The position numbers were made by a program, and so were the translations under genes. Below are positions 24,258 through 33,311 of a stretch of DNA of 45,262 bases, piece by piece. Source of the stretch: Clostridia bacterium (GTDB lineage Bacteria > Bacillota > Clostridia > Oscillospirales > Acutalibacteraceae); assembly GCA_017410585.1 (NCBI GenBank), contig JAFQQM010000048.1, forward strand, positions 1-45,262, given 5' to 3'. The notes beneath the pieces were generated by a model. That model was not told the DNA's origin. It ran no database searches and saw only the letters and a list, made by a program, of their open reading frames with translations. Positions within the stretch are counted from its first letter, which is position 1. Each line of letters starts with the position of its first letter.

Positions 24258-25574
24258 ATGAAATTACGAAAACAAGCGAGTTTGGCCGTGTGTCTGCTTT
24301 GCGTGGCCGTTCTGCTGTGCGGTTGTGCGGCTGAGCCGATCCCCTACGACGTCAATGATGGGGACAACTACACGGTCAGCGTGACCTACGATGCCAACGG
24401 CGGTCATTTCACCACCAACACCGGTATCATCACCGATTCCTACAATCTGTCGGAACTGCCCACCGGTAAGGATGGGCAGGCGGAGATCGCGCTGTTGTCG
24501 CCGGACGACACCGCCCGCGGTAACGATGCCTTCACCGCCACCCGCACCGGTTATTACCTCGCCGGCTGGTATGCCGAGCGTACCGAGGCGGGCAAAAACG
24601 ACGCCGGCGAGATGCAGTACACCTACGGCAAGAAATGGGATTTCGCCGCCGACCGTCTCTCGGTCGACAAGAGCAAGGCCTACTCGTCCGCCGAGCCGGT
24701 GCTGACGCTGTATGCGGCGTGGTTGCCCCGTTTTGAGGTACAGTTTTACACGATGGAAGGCGAACTCCTCGGCAACTATACCTTCGAGCCGAACGGCGAA
24801 GCCTTGCAGACCCCGACTTGGGATGCCGAGACCGGCGCGATGAAGATGTACCGTTTCCCCGAGCGGAACGGCTACACCTACCATTCGGCATATTACGATG
24901 CCGCCGGTACCCAGCCGGTCGGTGAGACGGTGACCCACCCCGGCACCGTCGACCTGACCACCGCCACCGCCACGGATACGGTGCTGAAACTGTACACCAA
25001 GTGGGACGAGGGCAACTGGTACCACATCTACACCGTCGAACAGTTCCTCGACAACGCCAGTATCAACGGCCACTACGTGTTGCATGCCGATCTGGATTTC
25101 ACCGGTGAAAACTGGCCCACCGCGCTGATGCACGGCAATTTCGCCGGCAGTATCGTCGGTAACGGCCACACCATCAAAAACGTGACGCTTGCGCAGACCA
25201 ACGCTTCCAAGCAGAATGCGGGTCTGTTCGGTCAACTGACCGAGACGGCGAGCCTCACCGACCTGACCTTCGAGAATATCACCTTCACCATTGAAGGCGG
25301 TACCCGCAAGACCGGCGCTTGCTTCGGTCTGCTGGCCGGCAGTTTGTCTGCCGATGCGACGGTCAGCGGCGTGCAGATCAAGCAAAGCCGCCTGCTCATT
25401 GACGCAGGCAGTTACTTTGGCGTGACCGACTATGCGATCGGTCTGGTCTGCGGCTACGGCGATCCCGCCGTCGTGCCGAATGCCGATATCACCTGCGAAG
25501 CGACCGGCGAACAACCGGAAAAACTCGCGGTGACGGTGGTCGGCAACACAGTTACTCTGGAATTCGTTGAATGA
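24258..25574 (+). CDS. Lipoprotein with InlB-type and GLUG-like repeats
   Basis: A 438-residue lipoprotein (lipobox LCGC, Cys23). It carries Listeria-Bacteroides (InlB B/Flg_new) style repeats recognisable by VTYDANGG near residue 43, GYYLAGWYAE near 98, LYAAW near 154, and a second set ending in LYTKW near 248. The C-terminal part has a GLUG-like region (GNGHTIKNV near 302, NAGLFGQL near 320, FGLLAGSL near 357). Such repeats mediate adhesion or protein contacts at the cell surface. The ATG at 24258 is chosen over one at 24243 because GGAAGA/AAGGA then has workable spacing. It lies between the protease and the transporter genes (40 bases to the next start), so it may belong to the same surface/peptide system. 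Confidence 0.8.
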   Translation: MKLRKQASLAVCLLCVAVLLCGCAAEPIPYDVNDGDNYTVSVTYDANGGHFTTNTGIITDSYNLSELPTGKDGQAEIALLSPDDTARGNDAFTATRTGYYLAGWYAERTEAGKNDAGEMQYTYGKKWDFAADRLSVDKSKAYSSAEPVLTLYAAWLPRFEVQFYTMEGELLGNYTFEPNGEALQTPTWDAETGAMKMYRFPERNGYTYHSAYYDAAGTQPVGETVTHPGTVDLTTATATDTVLKLYTKWDEGNWYHIYTVEQFLDNASINGHYVLHADLDFTGENWPTALMHGNFAGSIVGNGHTIKNVTLAQTNASKQNAGLFGQLTETASLTDLTFENITFTIEGGTRKTGACFGLLAGSLSADATVSGVQIKQSRLLIDAGSYFGVTDYAIGLVCGYGDPAVVPNADITCEATGEQPEKLAVTVVGNTVTLEFVE

Positions 25575-25614
25575 ATATAGAAAACGAACTCAAATCAAGA
25601 AAGGAAGCGATTTC

Positions 25615-28185
25615 GTGAAAAAGAAGATCCTTTGTTTGGTGCTGTGCCTGGCGATGTGCGTCGGTATGGTATCCTCCCTGTCCGGTTGCAAGAGCAGCAA
25701 GGACGCGTTCGTTATTATGACGGACCAGTTGGACGGTTTATTTAACCCGTTCTTCTACACCGCCGCGGCGGATGGCACCATTGTGGCCATGACCCAGATC
25801 GGTATGATGTCTTCCAAGTATGAAAACGGCGAAGTCAAGGTTGCTTACGGCGACGACGAAGCGGTCGTCGTTAAGGATTACGACATCACCGAAAACGAGG
25901 ACGACACCATCACCTACACCTTCGTTTTGAAAAACGGCATCAAGTTCTCGGACGGTCACCCGCTGACCATGGAGGACGTGCTGTTTAACTACTACGTCTA
26001 CCTCGATCCGGTGTATACCGGTTCGAACACGCTGTATTCCACCGACATCGTCGGTCTGTCCGAATACCGCACCCAGACGGTCAGTTCTTCCTCGAACGAC
26101 AGCGACGATCTGATCGCTTCGTTGGCGGCGACCCGTGCGGCCGCCCGCGTCAACGAACTGGTCAACCTGTTTAACTCCAAGTTGAAGGCCTCCTCCACCA
26201 AGGAAGTCAGTTACGATGAAATGAAGGCGGCGATCCAGTCCTATACCGTCAGCAGCGGTTACAAGGCGTCCCTCTCCAACAATCCGGACGAGATCGACAA
26301 CAAAAATCTGCTGGCCGACTACGAGCGTGCGCTGGAACTGTTCCGCGACGAGTTGAACGATGACTACGTCAGCGCGCAGGAGTCCTTCACCGACGAGCCG
26401 TACAAGTCCCACGACGAGTTTAAAGACGAGGTCTTCCGCTTTATGTATTCGGAAGGCTACGTTGAGACCAAGTACGCCGAAGGCGCGGACGGCAAGGTTG
26501 ACCGCACCCGGATCGAGAAACTGACCGCGATGTATCCGGCCAGCATCAAGGATAAGGCGGCCGCCATCGATTATATCTTCAACGATAAGATCGCCCGCAG
26601 CCTCAACGAGATCCTTTACTACTGGGCGACCGGTACCACCCTGCTCAACGAGTTCACCGCCAAGGCGAAGGAAGTCATCCTGCATGAGAACATCGCGGAT
26701 GACGGTTCGTTGGCTGTGCAAAACATCGCGGGTATCGTCTCGCTGGGTCACACCGATGCGGCCGGTACCACCATCGAAGTCAACGGCAAGAACTACAAGG
26801 TCGCGGCCGAGCACAATGCCGACGGCACCGTGAAGAATGCCGACGAAAACGACGTGTTGCAGATCACCATCGACGGCGTCGACCCGAAGGCGATCTGGAA
26901 CTTTGCCATTACCATCGCGCCGCAGCATTACTACGGCGAAGGCAGTAAAGTGGGCGTGGATATCGCCAACAACAAGTTCGGCGTGGAATTTGCCAGTTAC
27001 AGTTTTATGACCGATATCGTGCAGTCCACCCGTAACATCAAACTCCCGATGGGCGCCGGTGCGTACAAGGTGACCAACGCCTCCAACTCCGACACCCCGT
27101 CCGAGAGTGAGTTCTATGCCAACAACGTCGCCTATTTCAAGGCGAACACCAACTTTGAGTCGGTCGGCGCCGGCATCGAAAACGCCAAGATCGACAAGAT
27201 CCGTTATCAGGTCGTTTCTTCCCAGAACGCCATTGCCGCGTTGGAGGAAGGCTCGGTCCACTATATCTCCCCGTCCCTGACCACCGATAACTACGAGAAA
27301 CTGGAAGCCCTCTCCAAGAAGGGCATGGTCACCCTGACCACCGACCAACTCGGTTACGGTTATATCGGCGTCAACGCCGCCAAGATCAACGACCAAAACC
27401 TGCGTAAAGCCATTATGTGTGCGATGAACACGTCGCTGGCGCTGGACTACTACCGTGCCGGTACCGCTTCGCAGATCTATTGGCCGATGTCCAAGGTCAG
27501 TTGGGCCTACCCGAAGGGTGCAGACGCGGAAGACAACGGCTTCGATTATCCGCAGATCTCCGGCTGGAGCAAGGAAATTGCAATGGCCAACGTGGAGAAA
27601 TATATGATGGAAGCCGGCGTTGCGGCCGGTGACAGCGAACTGGATATCACCTTCACCATTGCCGGTTCCAGCCTGCAGGATCACCCGACCTACAAGGTGT
27701 TCCGTGATGCGGCGGCACTGCTCAACGAACTCGGTTGGGAAGTGGAAGTCGTCTGCGACACGCAGGCGCTGACCAAGATCAACACCGGCTCGCTCGAAGT
27801 GTGGGCGGCGGCGTGGTCTTCGGCCCTCGATCCGGATATGTATCAGGTCTACCACAAGGATTCCACCGCCACCAGCACGCTGGCGTGGGGCTACAACTAT
27901 CTCAAGACCAGCGGCACCTCCGAGGAGACCAAGATCCTCAATGACCTCAGCGAGTTGATCGACGAAGCCCGTTCCACCAACGATCAGGAAGAGCGCGCCG
28001 AGATCTATATGGAAGCGATGGGCGAGATCCTTGATCTGGCGATCGAACTGCCGGTGTACCAGCGCAGTGTGCTGTACGCCTACAACTCCAAGGTCATCAA
28101 TCCGGACAGCCTCCCGAGCAGCGACAAGATGAACCCGTATTCCTCGCCGCTCGACCGCATTTGGGAAGTGGAGTTTGCCGGTTAA
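25615..28185 (+). CDS. Oligopeptide ABC transporter substrate-binding lipoprotein
   Basis: An 856-residue family 5 substrate-binding lipoprotein (OppA/DppA type) with lipobox LSGC (Cys25). Family hallmarks include LNPFFY-like LFNPFFYT near 42, TYTFVLKNGIKFSDGHPLT (about 102-120) followed by EDVLFNY, and the C-terminal lobe with NDQNLRKAIMCAMN. The usual length is 500-600; here an extra, largely helical and charged segment of roughly 250 residues (about 153-400) interrupts the N-terminal lobe. It delivers peptides to the permease encoded downstream. GTG at 25615 is chosen because AAAGGAAG lies just upstream and the signal peptide starts there; an upstream TTG overlaps the preceding gene. Confidence 0.88.
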   Translation: MKKKILCLVLCLAMCVGMVSSLSGCKSSKDAFVIMTDQLDGLFNPFFYTAAADGTIVAMTQIGMMSSKYENGEVKVAYGDDEAVVVKDYDITENEDDTITYTFVLKNGIKFSDGHPLTMEDVLFNYYVYLDPVYTGSNTLYSTDIVGLSEYRTQTVSSSSNDSDDLIASLAATRAAARVNELVNLFNSKLKASSTKEVSYDEMKAAIQSYTVSSGYKASLSNNPDEIDNKNLLADYERALELFRDELNDDYVSAQESFTDEPYKSHDEFKDEVFRFMYSEGYVETKYAEGADGKVDRTRIEKLTAMYPASIKDKAAAIDYIFNDKIARSLNEILYYWATGTTLLNEFTAKAKEVILHENIADDGSLAVQNIAGIVSLGHTDAAGTTIEVNGKNYKVAAEHNADGTVKNADENDVLQITIDGVDPKAIWNFAITIAPQHYYGEGSKVGVDIANNKFGVEFASYSFMTDIVQSTRNIKLPMGAGAYKVTNASNSDTPSESEFYANNVAYFKANTNFESVGAGIENAKIDKIRYQVVSSQNAIAALEEGSVHYISPSLTTDNYEKLEALSKKGMVTLTTDQLGYGYIGVNAAKINDQNLRKAIMCAMNTSLALDYYRAGTASQIYWPMSKVSWAYPKGADAEDNGFDYPQISGWSKEIAMANVEKYMMEAGVAAGDSELDITFTIAGSSLQDHPTYKVFRDAAALLNELGWEVEVVCDTQALTKINTGSLEVWAAAWSSALDPDMYQVYHKDSTATSTLAWGYNYLKTSGTSEETKILNDLSELIDEARSTNDQEERAEIYMEAMGEILDLAIELPVYQRSVLYAYNSKVINPDSLPSSDKMNPYSSPLDRIWEVEFAG

Positions 28186-28200
28186 TTATCGGGGGAACGT

Positions 28201-29193
28201 ATGTTAAAGTATATTGTAAAAAGACTGGCCTTAGCGGTGGTCATCCTGCTGGGCGTGTCGCTGATCATCTACTTCCTCATTCGGTTGATGCCGGTGGATT
28301 TTATTCAAGATAAGATCAACGCCATCAATCAGGGCGGTGCGACCGTCACCGAGGAAACGGTGCAGGCGATGTACGCTATGTACGGCTTGGGTGACAACAG
28401 TTTCGGCGGTATTCTCAAAGGTTATTTCACTTGGCTGGGGGCCTTGGCGCGTTTTGACCTCGGTACCAGTTTTGTGTACGGCATTCCGGTGTCGCAGGTC
28501 ATTGTGGAGCATATGGGCGTATCCTTTGCGGTCGCCCTCATTGCCACCATCTTTGAATTTATGCTGGCCATCCCGCTGGGTATCACCGCGGCGACCCACC
28601 AGTACAGCCTGCGCGATTACCTCGTCACCGTGTTGGTGATGATCGGTATCTCGTTGCCGTCCTTCTTCTTTGGGCAGATGCTCAAGGATGTGCTCGCACT
28701 CAAACTCGGATGGTTCCCGCCATCCGGTTTGGTGGACGCGACCGCATCCTATACCGGTCTGGCGTTGCTGGGCGACTACGTCCGCCATATGTTTATCCCG
28801 ATCCTGACCATCGTCATTTTGAGTGTCGGCGCGCGGATGCGTATGACCCGTACCAATATGTTGGAAGTCTTAAACTCCGACTATATCCGTACGGCGCGTG
28901 CCAAGGGTCTGAAGGAAAGCGTGGTCATCAACAAGCACGCGTTCCGCAACACCTTGATCCCGTTGGTCACTTCGCTGGCCGGCCTGTTGCCGACGCTGTT
29001 TTCGGGTGCGATCATCACCGAGCAGGTGTTCGACCTGCCCGGTATCGGTAACATCGCGTTGGACGCGATGAACCGCGGCGATATCCCGTTTATCATGGGC
29101 TACAATATGTTCTTGGCGCTGCTCAGCGTCATCGGCGTGTTGCTGGCTGACCTGATGTACGCGGTGGTCGATCCGCGAGTCAAGTTGGAGTGA
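28201..29193 (+). CDS. oppB: Oligopeptide ABC transporter permease (OppB-type)
   Basis: A 330-residue inner permease with six membrane segments. The N-terminus MLKYIVKRLALAVVILLGVS is the classic start of OppB/DppB, and the EAA-type loop (YIRTARAKGLKESVV, about 221-243) that contacts the ATPases is present. It forms the pore with the OppC-type protein. Sixteen bases after the binding-protein gene, with ribosome site GGGGGAA. The opp name is by family; peptide versus other solute preference is not proven. Confidence 0.92.
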   Translation: MLKYIVKRLALAVVILLGVSLIIYFLIRLMPVDFIQDKINAINQGGATVTEETVQAMYAMYGLGDNSFGGILKGYFTWLGALARFDLGTSFVYGIPVSQVIVEHMGVSFAVALIATIFEFMLAIPLGITAATHQYSLRDYLVTVLVMIGISLPSFFFGQMLKDVLALKLGWFPPSGLVDATASYTGLALLGDYVRHMFIPILTIVILSVGARMRMTRTNMLEVLNSDYIRTARAKGLKESVVINKHAFRNTLIPLVTSLAGLLPTLFSGAIITEQVFDLPGIGNIALDAMNRGDIPFIMGYNMFLALLSVIGVLLADLMYAVVDPRVKLE

Positions 29194-29203
29194 GGTGGCA
29201 GAG

Positions 29204-30244
29204 ATGGAAGAAAGGAAAACGCCGGCCGTCGAATCGACGGCCGAATCCGAACTGCCCCTCGATCGTCAGGTTCGCCTGATGTCCCCCACCCGTATGGTGG
29301 TGCGTCGCTTTTTCCGTTCCAAGTTGAGTTTGGTCGGTCTGGCGATGGTGGTCGGTCTGTTCCTGTTCAGTTTTGTCGGTCCGCTGTTGTACACCCAATG
29401 GGGTGAGATCCAGTTGGACGAAAGCGGCAAGACGGAATATGCCGTTTCCGAGACCACCTACACCGTCGACGGTGTGGAGTATACGGTGCGGCAGACCACC
29501 GAAAAATCCCTCAAGGATAATTTCTTGGCGCCGCCGTCGGCGGAGCATATCCTCGGCACCGACAACGAAGGCTACGATATCTTCGTCCGCTTGATGTACG
29601 GCGGCCGTATCTCGCTGACCGTCAGTTTTATCGCGGTGTTTGTCATTACGGTACTGGGCGTGTTGCTGGGCGGCGTGGCCGGCTATTTCGGTGGCTGGGT
29701 GGATAACCTCATTATGCGCGTGTGCGACGTGCTGATCTGCCTGCCCGGTGTGCCGATCCTGCTCATCATCAGTACCTTGCTGGACGCGTCGGATATCGAC
29801 GCCAAATACCGTATCTATCTGCTGATGATCTACCTGACGCTGTTCTCTTGGCCGGGTACGGCCCGCCTTGTCCGCGGTCAGATCCTCTCGCTGCGCGAGC
29901 AGGAATATATGGTCGCGGCGGAGGCGATGGGGTATTCCACCAGCCGTAAGATCTTTAAACACCTCGTTCCCAACGTGATGCCGCAACTCATCGTGCAGAT
30001 GACGCTGTCGCTGGGTAGTATGATCCTCTACGAGGCCACTTTGTCTTACTTAAACCTCGGCGTCAAGGCACCGTATGCGGCGTGGGGTACGATGATCAAC
30101 ATCATTTCCACCAATCAGGATATCCTGCAAAATCACTTAAACGTGTGGGTACCGGCAGGTATTTGCATCGTTATTGCGGTGCTCGGCTTCAACTTTGTGG
30201 GCGACGGTCTGCGTGATGCGCTGGATCCCAAGGCAAGGAGATAA
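29204..30244 (+). CDS. oppC: Oligopeptide ABC transporter permease (OppC-type)
   Basis: A 346-residue permease with an N-terminal cytoplasmic extension, first helix (about 41-62), a sizeable external insert with YTVDGVEYTV (about 88-100), the LGTDNEGYDIF motif typical of OppC/DppC (near 117), five more helices and an EAA loop (EYMVAAEAMGYS, about 232-245). Partner of the OppB-type protein. The ATG at 29204 is preceded by GAGGTGG; a GTG at 29195 is an alternative. Eleven bases after the previous gene. Confidence 0.92.
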   Translation: MEERKTPAVESTAESELPLDRQVRLMSPTRMVVRRFFRSKLSLVGLAMVVGLFLFSFVGPLLYTQWGEIQLDESGKTEYAVSETTYTVDGVEYTVRQTTEKSLKDNFLAPPSAEHILGTDNEGYDIFVRLMYGGRISLTVSFIAVFVITVLGVLLGGVAGYFGGWVDNLIMRVCDVLICLPGVPILLIISTLLDASDIDAKYRIYLLMIYLTLFSWPGTARLVRGQILSLREQEYMVAAEAMGYSTSRKIFKHLVPNVMPQLIVQMTLSLGSMILYEATLSYLNLGVKAPYAAWGTMINIISTNQDILQNHLNVWVPAGICIVIAVLGFNFVGDGLRDALDPKARR

Positions 30245-30247
30245 GCG

Positions 30248-31441
30248 ATGAGTGAGAAAAAGAAAAACACCGGTTATCTTTCCGGTAAAGAGATCCGCGC
30301 CATCGCCAAGGAAAATGCCAAGGTGATGAAACGGCTGGAAGCCTACAAATACCGCAAGGCGGAAGAATCGGAATTTTTAAGCGAAATGCGCGATCCGGAT
30401 AACATTCTGGAGATCGACGATCTGCATACCTACTTTTTCACCGAACAGGGCGTGGTCAAGGCGGTCAACGGTGTGTCCTTCGACGTACCGCGCAACGCTA
30501 CCGTCGGCGTGGTCGGTGAGTCGGGTTGCGGCAAATCGGTCACCAGTATGTCGGTGATGCGTTTGTTGCAGGGCCCGCAGGGCCAGATCTATTCCGGTGC
30601 TATCCGCTTCCAGTCCAAAGACTACAAGCGGGACGAGAAGGGTAAACCCATCGGCACCGAGACGGAAGACAAGGTCTACGACATCGCCAAGATGCCCATC
30701 CGCGAGATCTACCGTATCCGCGGCAAGCAGATCGCGATGATCTTCCAAGAGCCGATGACCTCGTTAAATCCCGTGTTTACCATCGGTCAGCAGTTGGACG
30801 AGGTCACCCTCATCCATACCCCCGACGCGACCAAGGAAATGGCGAAAGCGCGTTCCATCGAGATGCTCAACCTCGTTGGCATTGCGATGCCGGAGCGGGT
30901 GTACAACGCCTTCCCGCACGAACTGTCGGGCGGTATGCGCCAGCGCGTGATGATCTCGATGGCGTTGGCGGCCAACCCCCGCCTCATCATCGCCGACGAG
31001 CCGACCACCGCGCTGGACGTGACCATTCAGGCGCAGATTTTGGATCTGCTCCGCGATCTGAAGACCAAGATCGACGGTTCGATTATGCTGATCACCCACG
31101 ACCTCGGTATCATTGCCGAAATGGCCGACTACGTCGTGGTGATGTATGCCGGTCGCGTGATCGAAAAGGGTACGGTGGACGAGATCTTCCACGATCCCCG
31201 CCATCCGTATACCATCGGTCTGCAAAAATCCAAGCCGACGCTGGATTCCGGCGACGAGGCGCTGTTTAATATTCCGGGTAACGTCCCGAACCCGATCAAT
31301 ATGCCCGACCACTGCTATTTCAAGGAACGGTGCGACCGCGCCTGCGAGAAGTGCAGTGGCGCATATCCGGAAATGATTCAAGTCAGCCCGACCCATTACG
31401 TGTCCTGCTGGCTGTATGAGGAGGGGAACGAAAATGGCTGA
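30248..31441 (+). CDS. oppD: Oligopeptide ABC transporter ATPase (OppD-type)
   Basis: A 397-residue ATPase of the peptide transporter. Walker A GESGCGKS (90-97), Q-loop (FQEP, about 166), signature LSGGMRQR (226-233), Walker B LIIADEP (246-252) and the H-loop (ITHD) are all intact. About 50 charged residues precede the ABC domain, longer than usual. The C-terminal oligopeptide-transporter region contains a Cys cluster (CYFKERC, then C..C and a final C before W) of the kind that can hold an iron-sulfur cluster in some OppD proteins. Start follows AAGGAG; the gene overlaps the next by eight bases. Confidence 0.92.
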   Translation: MSEKKKNTGYLSGKEIRAIAKENAKVMKRLEAYKYRKAEESEFLSEMRDPDNILEIDDLHTYFFTEQGVVKAVNGVSFDVPRNATVGVVGESGCGKSVTSMSVMRLLQGPQGQIYSGAIRFQSKDYKRDEKGKPIGTETEDKVYDIAKMPIREIYRIRGKQIAMIFQEPMTSLNPVFTIGQQLDEVTLIHTPDATKEMAKARSIEMLNLVGIAMPERVYNAFPHELSGGMRQRVMISMALAANPRLIIADEPTTALDVTIQAQILDLLRDLKTKIDGSIMLITHDLGIIAEMADYVVVMYAGRVIEKGTVDEIFHDPRHPYTIGLQKSKPTLDSGDEALFNIPGNVPNPINMPDHCYFKERCDRACEKCSGAYPEMIQVSPTHYVSCWLYEEGNENG

Positions 31442-32516
31442 AGAAAAGATCGTTGCCCCCGTGTATGACGACGAGGCCGAGCAGGCCAAGTTCTTGGAAG
31501 AACGCCGCCGTCAGATCGAAGAGGATATGAAAAAGCCGTTTGACCCCGAGGCGATCTTGGAGGTCCGCCACCTGCGCAAGGCATTTCCGCTGAAAAAGAC
31601 GCTGACCGGCAAGGTGACGCAGGAACTCATCGCCGTGGACGACGTGTCCTTTAAACTGATGCCGGGCGAGACGCTGGGTATCGTCGGCGAGTCGGGTTGC
31701 GGCAAGACCACGATGGGTCGTGCCATTTTAAAACTGCACCAACCCAGCGGCGGCCAGATCATCTTCAACGGTGAGGATATCACCGCCTACAAGTCGCCGC
31801 AGATGCGCGAGATCCGCAAGCAGATGCAGATCATTTTCCAAGATCCGTATTCCTCGTTGCCGCCGCGTAGCACGGTGGGCGGTATCCTGTCCGAGCCGGT
31901 GGAAGTGCATAACATCGTCCCGAAGGATCAGGTGAAAGCCTACGTCCTCGATTTGATGGACAAATGCGGCCTGCGCGACTATTACTACGAGCGCTACCCG
32001 CACGAATTTTCCGGCGGTCAGCGCCAGCGTATCTGCATCGCGCGTGCGCTGTCGGTCAACCCGAAACTGGTCATCTGCGACGAGCCGGTCTCCGCATTGG
32101 ACGTGTCCATTCAGGCGCAGATCATCAATCTGCTAAAGGACCTGCAACGTTCGCTCAACTTGACCTACATCTTCATCTCGCACGACCTGTCGGTGGTCAA
32201 GTTTATCTCGGATAAGATCGGTATTATGTACCTCGGCTCGATGGTGGAATTCGGCAACAAGAAAGAAATTTTCGAAAATCCGCTCCACCCGTACACGCAG
32301 GCTCTGTTCTCCGCGATCCCGTATCCGGATCCGGACGTCAAGATGAACCGTATCGTCTTAAACGGCGATATCCCGTCACCGGCCAATCCTCCGAAGGGCT
32401 GTCGTTTCCATACCCGTTGCCCGCACGCCAAGGAGATCTGCAAACACGTCGTCCCCACCTATAAGGAGTATGAGGACGGCCACTTTGCGGCCTGCCACCT
32501 GCTGGAGGAGGAATAA
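31434..32516 (+). CDS. oppF: Oligopeptide ABC transporter ATPase (OppF-type)
   Basis: A 360-residue second ATPase. Walker A GESGCGKT (85-92), Q-loop (FQDPYSSLPPR, about 135), signature FSGGQRQR (192-199), Walker B LVICDEP (212-218), H-loop (ISHD) and the C-terminal peptide-transporter motif with GCRFHTRCPHA. Pairs with the OppD-type protein to drive transport. The ATG at 31434 overlaps the stop of oppD and follows GAGGAGGGG, implying translational coupling. Confidence 0.93.
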   Translation: MAEEKIVAPVYDDEAEQAKFLEERRRQIEEDMKKPFDPEAILEVRHLRKAFPLKKTLTGKVTQELIAVDDVSFKLMPGETLGIVGESGCGKTTMGRAILKLHQPSGGQIIFNGEDITAYKSPQMREIRKQMQIIFQDPYSSLPPRSTVGGILSEPVEVHNIVPKDQVKAYVLDLMDKCGLRDYYYERYPHEFSGGQRQRICIARALSVNPKLVICDEPVSALDVSIQAQIINLLKDLQRSLNLTYIFISHDLSVVKFISDKIGIMYLGSMVEFGNKKEIFENPLHPYTQALFSAIPYPDPDVKMNRIVLNGDIPSPANPPKGCRFHTRCPHAKEICKHVVPTYKEYEDGHFAACHLLEEE

Positions 32517-32522
32517 ACCGCT

Positions 32523-32768
32523 GTGGGGAAGAAGAAAGAGAAGATCACCTACGTCGACGACGGCCGCACCATTGCGGATATGTCCAACGTATCGGGAGGA
32601 ATAAGCAAGTACGTCCGCTCATCGGGCGGACGTCCGAGCGCCTCTTTCCGTGAAAAATGGGGTACGTTTTGGGGAGCATTCAGAATGATGCTTGTCCCGA
32701 TGGCCTGCGTAGGCGGTTGCCTGCTGGTGGCTTACCTCATTTTGTGGTTGTTGCTCAAATTTGCCTAA
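32523..32768 (+). CDS. Small single-pass membrane protein at the end of the opp operon
   Basis: An 81-residue protein starting with GTG after GGAGGAGG (about 10 bases). The N-terminal 50 residues are charged and soluble (KKKEKITYVDDGRTIADM), the C-terminal part is one membrane helix (about 55-79). Similar small proteins occur at the end of opp operons in related Clostridia (from memory), but no function is known to me. Six bases after oppF and just before the operon terminator, so clearly cotranscribed. Confidence 0.75.
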   Translation: MGKKKEKITYVDDGRTIADMSNVSGGISKYVRSSGGRPSASFREKWGTFWGAFRMMLVPMACVGGCLLVAYLILWLLLKFA

Positions 32769-32770
32769 TC

Positions 32771-32800
32771 AAAAAAGACCGCCTATCGGCGGTCTTTTTT
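32771..32800 (+). terminator. Terminator of the opp operon
   Basis: A 13-bp perfect stem (32771-32783 with 32788-32800), loop TATC, whose right arm ends in TTTTTT and left arm begins with AAAAAA; it can act in both directions. Confidence 0.95.
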
Positions 32801-32804
32801 GATT

Positions 32805-33010
32805 GTAAACGAAAACCACGCGAGAGTCTCGTGGTTCAAAAGAGGTTTACCGATGAACAGAAATCAAAGACGGACGCAGGAATTGTTTTATGTCGCGCCT
32901 CCCTCTGATGAGGGAGGTGGATTTTTGCGAAGCAAAAAGACGGAGGGAGAGAAAACGAAAGACTACCCCTCAGTCGGCTACCGCCGACAGCTCCCCTGAC
33001 AAGGGGAGCC
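32805..33010 (+). repeat. Dispersed intergenic repeat, copy 3
   Basis: Third copy of the repeat, again starting a few bases after a terminator T-run. The leading CACGCGAGAGTCTCGTGG palindrome, the start-like ATGAACAGAAATC (ATG at 32852), the CCTCCCTC/GAGGGAGG hairpin, the TTTTTGC/GCAAAAA hairpin and CTCCCC/GGGGAG are conserved; the 3-prime end differs from copies 1 and 2 and runs into another hairpin cluster. Confidence 0.8.
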
Positions 33011-33074
33011 AAGAGGGTCATTGGCACCAACTGCCGCCCCTACAAGGCCCCCTTGCCTAAAGGTACGCGACGCT

Positions 33075-33212
33075 CCAAATCTTTGATTTGGTTAGCGGAG
33101 CCTATGCGTAGCGAAGCGTAGTTGGGCTGGCAACCGCAGGTTGACTGGGGGATACTGTCGCTTTGCGACAGATCGCCCAACGGGCGATTATCCCTCCACC
33201 GCCTAACGGCGG
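33075..33212. repeat. Cluster of six short perfect hairpins
   Basis: CCAAATC/GATTTGG (33075-33091), CTATGC/GCGTAG (33102-33121), CAACC/GGTTG (33131-33143), CTGTCGC/GCGACAG (33155-33171), ATCGCCC/GGGCGAT (33172-33188) and CCGCC/GGCGG (33199-33212), most with loops of 3-4 bases, follow each other with little spacing. No open frame of note. Structurally like the array at 146-328, although the spacers are not the same. Confidence 0.65.
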
Positions 33213-33267
33213 TCCCCCTCCCTCTAGGCGAGGAGGCTCGGACAACACGGGTGTAAACACCAACAAA

Positions 33268-33298
33268 AAACCTCCCCCGATAAATTGGGGGAGGTTTT
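33268..33298 (-). terminator. Bidirectional terminator, hairpin family member 1
   Basis: CCTCCCCC (33271-33278) pairs with GGGGGAGG (33287-33294), flanked by A6 on the left and TTTT on the right. On the minus strand it ends the 33312-34961 gene. The stem and the TTTTGGTTATT flank recur at 37961 and 39702. Confidence 0.85.
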
Positions 33299-33311
33299 GG
33301 TTATTAAAAAC

